Positions 47,175 through 57,361 of a stretch of 64,000 nt of DNA are shown one piece after another. Position 1 is the stretch's first letter. Every line of letters starts with the position of its first letter. Made by a program: the position numbers and the translations under genes. The notes below the pieces were generated by a model. The model searched no databases. It saw only the letters and a program-made list of their open reading frames with translations, and was not told the origin of the DNA. This DNA comes from Misgurnus anguillicaudatus (Eukaryota; Chordata; Actinopteri; Cypriniformes; Cobitidae), in the NCBI RefSeq assembly GCF_027580225.2, contig NW_027395276.1, positions 4,447,501 through 4,511,500 of the forward strand. Direction: 5' to 3'.

Positions 47175-49290
47175 ACTGAGCTGCATTGGAGCAGGGATTA
47201 TAAACCAGGATTGAATGCTGTACTGCACTGGAGTGGGGATTATAAACCAGGGTTAAAAGAGGAGCTGCACTGGAGTGGGGATTATAAACCAGGGTTAAAA
47301 GAGGAGCTGCACTGGAGTGGGGATTATAAACCGGGATTAAAAACTGTGCAGCACTGGAGTGGTGATTATAAACCAGGATTAAAAATTGTGCAGCAATGGA
47401 GTGGGGATTATAAACCGGGATTAAAAACTGTGCAGCACTGGAGTGGTGATTATAAACCAGGGTTAAAAGCTGTGCTGCGCTGGAGCGGAGATTATAAACC
47501 GAGGTTGAAAGCTGTGCTGCACTTGAGTGGGGATTATAAACCAGGGTTAAAAGCTGTGCTGCGCTGGAGCGGGGATTATAAACCAGGGTTAAAAGCTGTG
47601 CTGCACTGGAGTGGGGATTATAAACCAAGGTTAAAAGCGGCGATGCACTGGAGCGAGGTTTATAAACTGGGTTAAAAGCTGTGCAGCACAGGAGCGGGGA
47701 TTATAAACCAGGGTTAAAAAATGTGCTGCACTGGAGCGGGGATTATAAACCGAGGTTGAAAGCTGCGTTGCACTTGAGCGGGCATTATAAACCAGGGTTA
47801 AAAACTGTGCTGCACTGGAGCGGGGATTATAAACCGCGGTTGAAAGCTGCGCTGCACTGGAGCGGGCTTTATAAACCTGTGCTGCACTGGAGCAGGGATT
47901 ATAAACCGGGGTTGAAAGCTGCGCTGCACTGGAGTGGGGATTATAAATCGGGGTTAAAAGCAGCGATGCACTGGAGCGAGGTTTATAAACTGGGTTAAAA
48001 GCTGTGCAGCACAGGAGCGGGGATTATAAACCAGGGTTACAAAATGTGCTGCACTGGAGCGGGGATTATAAACCGAGGTTGAAAGCTGCGCTGCACTTGA
48101 GCGGGCATTATAAACCGGGGTTAAAAACTGTGCTGCACTGGAGCGGGGATTATAAACCGCGGTTGAAAGCTGCGCTGCACTGGAGCGGGCTTTATAAACC
48201 TGTGCTGCACTGGAGCAGGGATTATAAACCGGGGTTGAAAGCTGCGCTGCACTGGAGAGGGGATTATAAAACGGGGTTGAAAGCTGCGCTGCACTGAAGC
48301 AAGGATTATAAACCGGGGTTGAAAGTGGCGCTGTACTGGAGCAGGGATTATAAACCAGGGTTAAAGCTATGTGCATTGAAGCGGGTATTATAAACTAGGG
48401 TTGAAAACTGCACTGCACTGGAGTGAGGATTATAAACCGAGGTTGAAAGTGGCGCTGCACTGGAGCAGGGATTATAAGCCAGGGTTAAAAGCTGTGTGCA
48501 TTGGAGCAGAGATTATAAACTTGGGTTGAAAGCTGCGCTGCACTGGAGAGGGGATTATAAAACGGAGTTGAAAGCTGCACTGCACTGAAGCAAGGATTAA
48601 AAACCGGGGTTGAAAGTGGCGCTGTACTGGAGCAGGGATTATAAACCAGGGTTAAAGCTATGTGCATTGAAGCGGGTATTATAAACTAGGGTTGAAAACT
48701 GCACTGCACTGGAGTGAGGATTATAAACCGAGGTTGAAAGTGGCGCTGCACTGGAGCAGGGATTATAAACCAGGGTTAAAAGCTGTGTGCATTGGAGCAG
48801 AGATTATAAACTTGGGTTGAAAGCTGCGCTGCACTGGAGAGGGGATTATAAAACGGAGTTGAAAGCTGCACTGCACTGAAGCAAGGATTATAAACCGGGG
48901 TTGAAAGTGGCGCTGTACTGGAGCAGGGATTATAAACCAGGGTTAAAGCTATGTGCATTGAAGCGGGTATTATAAACTAGGGTTGAAAACTGCACTGCAC
49001 TGGAGTGAGGATTATAAACCGAGGTTGAAAGTGGCGCTGCACTGGAGCAGGGATTATAAACCAGGGTTAAAAGCTGTGTGCATTGGAGCAGAGATTATAA
49101 ACTTGGGTTGAAAGCTGCGCTGCACTGGAGCGGGGATTATAAACAAGGGTTAAAAGCTGTGTGCATTGGAGCAGGGATTATAAACCAGGGTTAAAGGTGT
49201 GCTGCACTGGAGAAGGAATTATAAACTGGTTTAAAAGCTGTGCGACACTCAAGTGGGGATTATAAAAAGAGGTAAAAGCTGCGTCAACTC
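47175..49290. repeat. 42-nt minisatellite with higher-order structure
   Basis: About fifty imperfect 42-nt units built around GGAGCGGGGATTATAAACCA and GGGTTAAAAGCTGTGCTGCA. In the left part units vary freely; between about 47678 and 48300 a 323-bp block repeats; between 48361 and 49080 a 291-bp block repeats (the phrase TTAAAGCTATGTGCATTGAA recurs at 48361, 48652 and 48943). As 42 is divisible by three, plus-strand frames of 197, 105 and 97 codons and minus-strand frames of up to 161 codons stay open; these are by-products. Confidence 0.97.
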
Positions 49291-50211
49291 CCTTTTAAAA
49301 TTACAAATATTGTATGATATGTTGCTGTACTCAGACTTAATCACAGCATGAAAGTCCTGTTGTTTAATATCTGTCTGTTCAGATGCAGAGGTTTTAGAGT
49401 CACACTGTCAGCGTTCAGCATGTTTCAGATTAACACCCTCAGTTTTGGTAAATGCCTCGGAAATTGTCAGTCATTGTGTAATGACAGCAATCATGTGTTT
49501 GCAGTGAATGCGTCTCCCTAAATAAACTGTGACAGGCCATGTACAACGTTTCATTACCTGACTAACAAATTCATTACCGCTCTCATCACGACTCAGTGAG
49601 ATGAATGAATATACATTTATGACATTTGTGTTTATACTCATAACACCACAGAGACCAGACGGATGTTTCTTCCAACACAGAACAGTGCATGAATTTCTGT
49701 TAATCGTCTGTTTGGCCAGTAATGATGCTGATAAAATGTGCGAGCTGAAATCAAACATGCTCGTACCATATGTGCTGGACATGAGCTGGTTATATCATTT
49801 CCCATCCACTTTTCAAAATGTCCACAAAATATGACACCAAATTATTAAAATATTGAGCCAGTAATGAGCTTAAATACTTTTGTGAGCCACACGTCTCTCT
49901 GGTCTGGAATAGAGACACCATATGTACTTGACCAGCCAATCAAAACAAGCTTATAAACAGCCAAATGGCCAACAGCACTAGCCAATAAAACCACCCAATG
50001 TGACAGCTCCAAAATAAAGCCCAATTTTGGCATGCTATGCTTGATGTATTTTTCTTTAACTGAACTGTTTCCTGCATTATAAGATGATAATTTTGTTGTT
50101 AAAATTGTCTGTCTAGACAACGGCAATAAAAGTTATTTCTCTTAGGAATATACAACAATACAAGAGTTGTATGACTGGACCAAGTTGATGATCCTGATGA
50201 TAACATCTCAC
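49291..50211. other. Intron stretch with nothing recognised
   Basis: No repeats with clear ends and no splice-flanked coding. Confidence 0.5.
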
Positions 50212-50353
50212 CTCTTATTATGGACAGTTGGGAGGTCACAGCGATTTCACCCTCAGTGTTTTTGGCAACACACTCGTAAACGTTTTCGTCCCGCGGTGCT
50301 CTGAGTGGCTGGATACGTAGCACCGCCCCGGCGCCTTCATCGAACTCTATAGT
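50212..50353 (-). CDS. ptprs: ptprs exon: Ig1 second half
   Basis: 142 nt (about residues 78-124): TIEFDEGAGAVLRIQPLRAP, RDENVYECVAKNTEGEIAVT and SQLSIIR. Second Ig1 cysteine in YECVA. RDENVYECVA is the PTPRS form; PTPRD and PTPRF have RDEAIYEC. Acceptor ggcccag, donor gtgaga; phase 0 in, 1 out. Confidence 0.96.
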
Positions 50354-50444
50354 CTGGGCCAATGAGAAAAGAGAATGAGCAGATGTACACAGACAAATAT
50401 CTCAGATTAAAAGTCAGACAAGGTTATCTGATATTTTGATAAAT

Positions 50445-50628
50445 GCTAAGCACACCATTGACGGCACCTATTGACTAAAGTATTTTTACTATATAATGGG
50501 AGTCAATGGGTACCGTCAACTGTGTGATTACCATCATTTATTAAAATATCTTGTGATCAACAAAAAAACTCATGTTCATGTTATGAACATTTTCATTTTT
50601 GTGTGAACTATCCCTTTAAACACACAAT
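50445..50628. repeat. Fragment of a GGGATAGTTCAC-ended MITE
   Basis: Contains ACTATATAATGGGAGTCAAT and ends GTGTGAACTATCCCTTTAAA. The same terminus, TTAAAGGGATAGTTCACTAA, occurs in reverse at 61514. Confidence 0.5.
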
Positions 50629-51213
50629 TTAAACACGAGAAATACATGTACATACACCACCTGTTATTCTGTTAACACCAGAAACCAAAGAAAGAAAATA
50701 AATTGCGCTATTCACAGTTGGATGCTTGGAAATTATTCAACTCGCTTTATTCGCATGTGAAATTTGCGTCATTCTTGGGTAAATTCAGTGGCAAATTATC
50801 AAACATTCCCCCAATGTGCCATTGAAAAACATATAGCATCACACCCCCTCATAGGGTGCATCCCTTTGGAGACCCTCAAAGAAAATTCATGACATGAAAC
50901 CATCTCAAACTTAGAATTCGAATTAAACAAAAACTTAAATTATATGTGGTGCTGTTTGTTAGTAGCCTTATTTTTCTGTGGTTTAATTACGCAAAAGTTA
51001 TGATAAAATATGTGTGTGTGTTTTTAAACTGGGGCCCCTATTGCACCATTTGTCACCTTGTAGATCCAATACTGCTGTGTCACGGCTGTGATGTAGGTAA
51101 AGGCTATTCTGAACAAAAGATAAGTCCCATCGATATGCTCCGCCCAGAGGAAATAGATCATCTGATTTATACCATTCTGTGAATTCACACCAATACAAAC
51201 GTCAGATTCTCAC

Positions 51214-51359
51214 CTCGATTCTCTGTGAATTCACTTTCTTTCCCTTTTTGTTCCAGAAAACCTGTGGTTTCGGGTCTCCTGTGGCTTGACAAACGAAGGA
51301 CACGACTCCACCAGAAACGCCAATCTGATCCGTCGGGATCTTCGTGAATCTGGGAGCCG
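51214..51359 (-). CDS. ptprs: ptprs exon: Ig1 first half with glycosaminoglycan-binding lysines
   Basis: 146 nt (about residues 29-77): [48 protein letters not shown]. First Ig1 cysteine in FVCQA and core tryptophan in VFWNK. The KKGKK cluster is the surface that binds heparan and chondroitin sulfate chains in LAR-type receptors, so that function appears preserved. Acceptor gtgttccag, donor gtgaga; phase 1 in, 0 out. Confidence 0.96.
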
Positions 51360-52203
51360 CTGGAACACAAATAAAAACCATGATGACATCAGCTCTGATA
51401 CTGAATGATGAATTATTATTATTATTACAATAATTCTGCTAAAGCTGTCTGCAAAGAGTACATCTAACCCTCATCAGTGAGTGATATAAACACTAAAGAA
51501 GGTTTCAGCAGCGACAACATAAACAAACGGCTTTTGTGGACTAAACGCAACTTCTGTAGACTTCCACATAGTCTCTTTACAGTAGTTTAATTCTGATAAC
51601 AAGGGAAATAAATGACAAGTTAAGTACCTTTGTTCATATATCATATCTAGCGCATATCAACTAATACACTCAGCTAACATTAATGTGTAAAATACAATGT
51701 TAGCTACAGGAATTCTTGCCTGGGTGTTAAACCTCGTGATCCATGCTTGTCATTTCCCCTCGTCTTTAGCAAACCAGAACATTTTATTTTCGACAAGGTG
51801 TCGAGGTGTTTCTTTCAGAGATCAGTTTGACCACTTAAATAAATACAGACAGAAAGTTCACTTCAGTTCAGGCGCGTAAACGTCTATAACACGAAAAGCA
51901 ACTCCACATGACTTACAGATCTAGCATAAGAGACTTAACATATTATTGACTCCAATGGAGAGTCATATGTTAACGTGTTGTTGATGACAATACCATAAAA
52001 CATACATGAAGTGTTGTTTAAACAAAACTGAGACAGACACTCACTATACATTTTGGTTATTTTTTTAATTGACTAATAACTGAAATTGATTAGCAGAAAT
52101 ATATCACTATTTACTAATAACCTATATTCTGTTTTCACAGACTTTTATAGAATCTTAAATAAATACTGCATTTATAAAAAAGTCATTTATGAGTATATTG
52201 TAG
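51360..52203. other. Intron stretch with nothing recognised
   Basis: AT-rich, between the Ig1 first-half exon and the nested elements. No defined repeats. Confidence 0.5.
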
Positions 52204-53276
52204 TTAGCCTGGGTTTCCCTATGCTGCCTTGCGCGCAAATTTATTCACGCTGCAAGTCTAGCATGGCAACTATGGCCCCTTTTTGCCCCTGAAATAGGGA
52301 ACCAATCACAGAACGGGGAGGAGGCAGCAAGACGATGACGACGTCTATGCGACATACCGAAGCAGTTTTGTTATTTGTTATAACACGGCAACAGACACAT
52401 AGTTACTTTTCAATGCAGCCTTAAGGGGGTCGCACACCAGCCGCGCAGCTCAGCGTCGCGCCGCATCGAGTCGCGTCTAGGACAACTCGGAGGTATCGTA
52501 AACCGGAAGTGCACATTAAATAGCGTGCGTTTCGTCAGATAGCGTCTACTTCAAAATGCAAAATATACGTTAGCAGCCAATGTTAATCGTTAATGATTTG
52601 GGACAAATATGATGTTATTTAATGTTAAACTATGTGAGTGGCGCTCTGTGGCGCGACAGGGATTTGAGCAACTTCCTGAGTTAAAGCTGGGCGACGCGGA
52701 CAGGCGCCACCTGGCGGCGCCGGTGTGCGTATACTCATAGAAAACAATGTGTTAGATTTTTTTAGAACGGCGCAGCGCTGTGAGGTGCTGAGCTGAGCGG
52801 TCGGTGTGCGATCCCCTTTAGACAGTGTTCTAAGTAGTTTTTTTAAAAAAAAGGGCGTTAAACAATTTCATATCCAAAAAGGATGTTTGTATATGGCAAG
52901 ACATGATAGCCACTGAGTTTTATAGGACCAACCTGCTAGGCATCGTCGTCGATTAACTTATAAATGGTAAGTGGTATTTATTAATATCATATTGTCATTA
53001 TGCCTGTACTGTGGTTGTCATTGTGCCACTAAATTGTGTTGCTTTTCAATATCAATATACAGCTACCGGTTTAGTTGCGTAGCTTTCAGCTGCACTCGTA
53101 CCCGATAAAAGTCGTTTACGTTTGAATTGATGTCGCTCTACATACGTCATTTGGTATAATTGAAACGTTTGGCTCTGGGCTTTTGTAAACCACACCTCAA
53201 ATACGAGAAAATGAGCATGTGGTTCCCAGACCACGTCTCATTCTCCATGAAACTGGTCTGGTGTTAGTCAGGCTAA
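52204..53276 (+). mobile_element. TTAGCCTG-ended element with nested Harbinger-like MITE
   Basis: Left end TTAGCCTGGGTTTCCCTATG, right end reversed TTAGCCTGACTAACACCAGA. The inner part is occupied by 52424-52817. Confidence 0.65.
52424..52817 (+). mobile_element. 394-bp Harbinger-like MITE with TTA duplication
   Basis: Ends AGGGGGTCGCACACCAGCCG and, reversed, AGGGGATCGCACACCGACCG (16 of 20 match or better), flanked by TTA at 52421-52423 and 52818-52820. GC-rich ends with GCGCCGC phrases. Confidence 0.87.
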
Positions 53277-53302
53277 TATTGTAGTAGGAGTTTAGTACAA
53301 AC

Positions 53303-54012
53303 TAGGGATGCACCGAATCCAGATTTTTTAGGTTCGGCCGAATCCCGAATCCACCGTTTAAGATTCGGCCGAATCCGAAACCGAATACCGAATCCTACTC
53401 GCATCCTTATTCCAACACAGTAAAACACATTAATGAAGTAAAAAACGTCCACAGCAGTGTATTTTTCATTTTATTTAATTTTAACTGTACATTATGCCAG
53501 GATGACAAGTTGGAAAAACTATTTTGACAATTACCATAAGCCTATGCATAATGAAAGCGATGCGTTGCGAGTTTTTCCAATAAGCAAGCAGCTCTGCGCT
53601 GAAAACTATATTTAACTTTGAGTGAGAAGCTCCGCTCGTCAATGTCAGTCTTCACACGGCCGTCCAATTACAGTGGAGGAGGGGCGGGACATTACCACAG
53701 CAACCAACCGGCTCACAGCTGAAGCATCACAGCTACCAAGCGCTCGGCTGAAAAACAGCTGGCATTTGGGGTCCTCAAGGCGTTTTCAGCGGTGTTTAAA
53801 AGTTTTGGTGTGTCCAGCTGACCGAAAGAAAAAGCTCATCTCCACGTCAGCACCCGATGTGTGTAATCAACGGCTGCGTGACGTCGACCAGCGTAGCGCA
53901 AGCCTAGGGTTCGGTGGAAAAAAAATCTAGGATTCGGCCGAACCCGAACCCCGCCAAAAAGCCCAGTATTCGGCCAAATCCGAAACCGAATCCTGGATTC
54001 GGTGCATCCCTA
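53303..54012 (+). mobile_element. 710-bp hAT-like element with near-perfect ends and exact 8-bp duplication
   Basis: Both ends read TAGGGATGCACCGAATCC (right end reversed), followed by many GGTTCGGCCGAATCC-type subterminal repeats. Flanked by GTACAAAC at 53295-53302 and 54013-54020. No transposase; one of the clearest elements in the window and probably among the youngest. Confidence 0.95.
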
Positions 54013-54284
54013 GTACAAACATAACTGATTAGATGGAAGAATCAGACCATGTGAAACCATATAGACCTTAATGCATAGAGAGGAGGAGCACATTTAATAT
54101 GTAAACACAAACTTATATTCTATATAGTCGCAACTAATCATTAGGCAGCTCTACCAGATATGTTACAGAGATGGAGGCCCATGGTATAAATACAATTTAT
54201 TCTGACAGTTTGCAAAATTATACCCCAGTATATCAAGTGTCACCTGCTGCCAGTACAGGTGGGTTGTATTTGAGGGAATTAGGG

Positions 54285-54722
54285 GTGCTCCAATCAATGC
54301 CGATCTCCACAAAAAATACGTGGCTGATCACTATTCTGAATCGGACAGCCGATCTTATTCACAGCTTTTTCAGGTACTACGGCTTTTGATCAGTAAGTTC
54401 TTATCAATCTGAAATCGCTGTTAGGTTGAATCGTTTATAACATGCATTTGAAAAAGCAACACTCGTCAAACATAATTATTAAACATATTCTTTAGTATCA
54501 TGAAAATACCTGAAAAAGTTTGAAGAACAGCAATATAAATATATGCTTAAGACATTTCCTGGAGCTGCGTGTCATCATAGCTGTGTGTGTTGTTCTTTAT
54601 CTGCAGCGCAATTTGAGTTTCTGCACAAGAGCGCCCCCTGGCTTTTGGATATAGAGGCATTTCACCGTAATTCATTGAGAAACATAGCAAGCATTAACGG
54701 CCGATCGAGCGGAGCAGAGGGA
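54285..54722 (-). mobile_element. Partial relative of the hAT-like element at 13980-14893
   Basis: Starts TAGGGGTGCTCCAATCAATG. The segment 54555-54700 (ACATTTCCTGGAGCTGCGTG; AAGAGCGCCCCCTGGCTTTT; ATTTCACCGTAATTCATTGA) matches 14000-14140 in reverse orientation. The far end looks truncated. Confidence 0.65.
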
Positions 54723-54750
54723 ATGGACAAATAACCTAAACCGTCGTTTG

Positions 54751-55536
54751 CACTGTAAAAAATATGCAGCATTTTTGTCAAATCAACATATATTTTATTA
54801 TTATATATGAAGAGTTTTGTTGCAAAACCAGATAACTCCATTTTTTTTTTCAAAAATCTTGTTTTTTGGTTGTGCATTCCAATTAATTTCAATTCAACTG
54901 CAATTGGTTTGTTTTGATTTAAACATTCATAACTTAAAAAATACATTAATGTAGCACCATTAAACAAAATAATAACATGATAACATAATAATAAACATGT
55001 TTTGACAAAAATGTTAAAAACGGATTTATCTCGTTTTCCATAAAACTCTTCATATATTGTATATGATTAATCGCTTACAAAATAAAAGTGATTTTTGACA
55101 TAATTAATATATGAGTGTGTGCTGTATGTAATTACTATGTATATATAAATACACACACATTCATGTACTGAAGAAACATACATGTGTATATATATATATA
55201 TTGAGTTATATTTTTATATATTCTATATTGTATATAAATTTTAAAAAATTATATATAAATAAAAAAAATCTGAAATAAATATATGCATGTGTGTGTGGTT
55301 TGTTTGTGTGGTTAAATACATAATAATTACACACAGCACAAACTCATATATTATGCCAAAAATCACTTTTATTTTATATGCGATTAATCGCGATTAATCT
55401 TTGCCCAGCACAATTTTAAACTATTTCAACTTGATTTTATAAGTTATGTTAACTTTTTACAGCCAAAACTTAAAACAGTAGGTTGAACTGACTTCCAAAA
55501 CCAAGTTGTTTTAACTTCATGCTGCATTTCACAGTG
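54751..55536 (+). mobile_element. CACTGTAAAAAAT-ended element with nested insertions
   Basis: Left end CACTGTAAAAAATATGCAGC, right end reversed CACTGTGAAATGCAGCATGA. Contains the GAAGAGTT element at 54808-55051 and, at about 55065-55410, an inverted pair of GATTAATCGC-type ends around TA-rich sequence. Confidence 0.7.
54808..55051 (-). mobile_element. GAAGAGTT-ended palindromic element, copy 2
   Basis: Ends GAAGAGTTTTGTTGCAAAAC and, reversed, GAAGAGTTTTATGGAAAACG. Reverse orientation relative to 23115-23351. Confidence 0.8.
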
Positions 55537-56566
55537 TGGGACAGGTTGTGTGAAACGGTGTATATCAAGTCAACTCCAGCGCCTGTGAATGTTGTAAGCA
55601 TTACTCCTCTGATCATCCATCAGACCTCTACTGTCATCACAACAGCAGGAAGTAATAAATATAAGCCGTAATTCTCACAGCGATCTTAATAAGCCACTAG
55701 ACCCAACCCACCCCCACTTGACTCTCAATGCGACAGGGATCAGATTCTACAGCGCCGGCACGCACGCATGCATGCATTAAACAGCGCTGCCCGTCGTCAT
55801 AGATACCGCTGCTCTGAGCGTAGATCATCGCCGAGGTGTCCTGTTGCCATAGAGGCAGGTTAAACTGAGCCGAGTCTGATCCTGAGAATCCACCCACACA
55901 GACTCAGACAATCTATCTATATGCATTTATCTAATAAATACACATACATCTGGAAACACACGAGAGAGACACAACAACACAACAGCCAAGAAAGGAAATG
56001 ATATCATTACAACATCACAACATGTGGCAATGAAAACATGTCCACAGTAAAATGTAAGAGTGAAGTATTTTCAACAAAGAAGGCCACACATGGATACATT
56101 TGGTGTCTTAGGTGTTGTCCTAAATATCTAAATAATATCCGAGTCTGGGATCTGTGATGAACATCACAGTTGACATCTCATGAACGTCTGCAAACACGAG
56201 ATAAATACTGCTTCGGTTTCCCCTTGAATCTCACAGGGATTAAACTAGAAACCCTCTGTGGATTCACTATACAACACAACAGCATGATGCTCACTATGAA
56301 ACATCACTTAACATCTCAAACTTTACAAGCAGCTCACGGTGTCGAATCAAACACTTCACAATCAGACCCCTTAAATTTAACACATCAGTCAGCAACATCT
56401 CCAGATAATTTCTCTTTCATCCTAACACGTTTCTTAGTTTTAATAAATTCATTGCGGTAAAACAGCATCAACCTCTGCTTAGTTTCCATGACAACATTCC
56501 ATCACTAAAGAGCATTGCATTGTTACCATACCAACAAGAGCGTGTGAAGAGTGCACAGGGACTTAC
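55537..56566. other. Intron next to the start-codon exon, nothing firm
   Basis: The 55690-55880 part is GC-richer (CTACAGCGCCGGCACGCACG; ATCATCGCCGAGGTGTCCTG) and non-repetitive. It may be regulatory, but nothing in it can be assigned. Confidence 0.4.
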
Positions 56567-56651
56567 ACAACGCATCTGCGGAGTTCTGTAGGGAGATGTA
56601 GATGAGGATCAGCACCGACTGGAACGGACCTCTGCCGACCCGGAACTCCAT
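56567..56651 (-). CDS. ptprs: ptprs first coding exon: start codon and signal peptide
   Basis: Starts MEFRVGRGPFQSVLILIYIS and continues LQNSADAL before donor gtaagt. A basic n-region (RVGRG), hydrophobic core (SVLILIYISL) and small residues near NSADA make a typical signal peptide. The start at 56651 was chosen because the hydrophobic core follows at the right distance; a more distal in-frame ATG would need intron sequence. Phase 1 out joins CG of the next exon to give LS-APRF. The sequence itself is not conserved, so support comes from position, splice phase and character. Confidence 0.82.
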
Positions 56652-56691
56652 GATGCCGCCAACCGCCTTCACACGATAACACCCAGACACA
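56652..56691 (-). other. ptprs: 5'UTR part of the start-codon exon
   Basis: Forty bases lie between a good acceptor (gtctctcttcag, ending at 56692) and the ATG. So the start-codon exon is internal, and at least one non-coding exon and the promoter lie further right, beyond or near the window edge. Confidence 0.65.
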
Positions 56692-56826
56692 CTGAAGAGA
56701 GACACAAAGAGGAACTTTTTAAAAGTTTACTGCATTAAGAAACACAGCAGTTTTAAATACTGAATGTGCCAGCGTTAGCAAGTGTGAACCAGTGGAGCAG
56801 CAGCAAGCTTAGCTACTCTATATAAA

Positions 56827-57215
56827 AATAACCTGGGCAATTTTACAGATTTTTACTCATTCAAATTAACATTTTTTAATGCAACTTTATTTAAATCGAA
56901 ACAGAAGAAACCTGGGCAATTTTACAGATTTTTACTCATTCAAATTAACATTTTTTAACGCAATTTTATTTAAATCGGAATAAAAATAACCTGGGCATTT
57001 TTACACATTTTTTTTTCATTTAAATTAACGTATTTAAGCAACTTTATTTAAATCTAAATAAAAATAAACTGGGAGATTTTACAGATTTTTTATTCATTCA
57101 AATTTTTATGCAACTTTATTTAAATTCAAATAGAAATAACCTGGGCAATTTTACAGATTTTTTATTAATTCAAATAGAAGTTTTGACATGATTTTATTTA
57201 AATTGAAAAAGGTTT
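56827..57215. repeat. 79-bp tandem array, about five copies
   Basis: The phrase ACCTGGGCAATTTTACAGAT (or close variants) recurs near 56830, 56910, 56990, 57068 and 57139, each followed by CATTCAAATTAACATTTTTT-like and CAACTTTATTTAAATC-like sequence. It begins about 135 bp upstream of the start-codon exon, on the acceptor side. Confidence 0.88.
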
Positions 57216-57361
57216 TGATTGCAAGTCATGTGATTATTACTGCATTACTGCATTGAACATTAAATAGCAGCTGCTCAGGCTAAATTTCAGACCTCCCAAA
57301 CAAAAAATATATTATTATTATGATTTGTGGACAATATTTTGAATAATTTTTATATTGTAAC

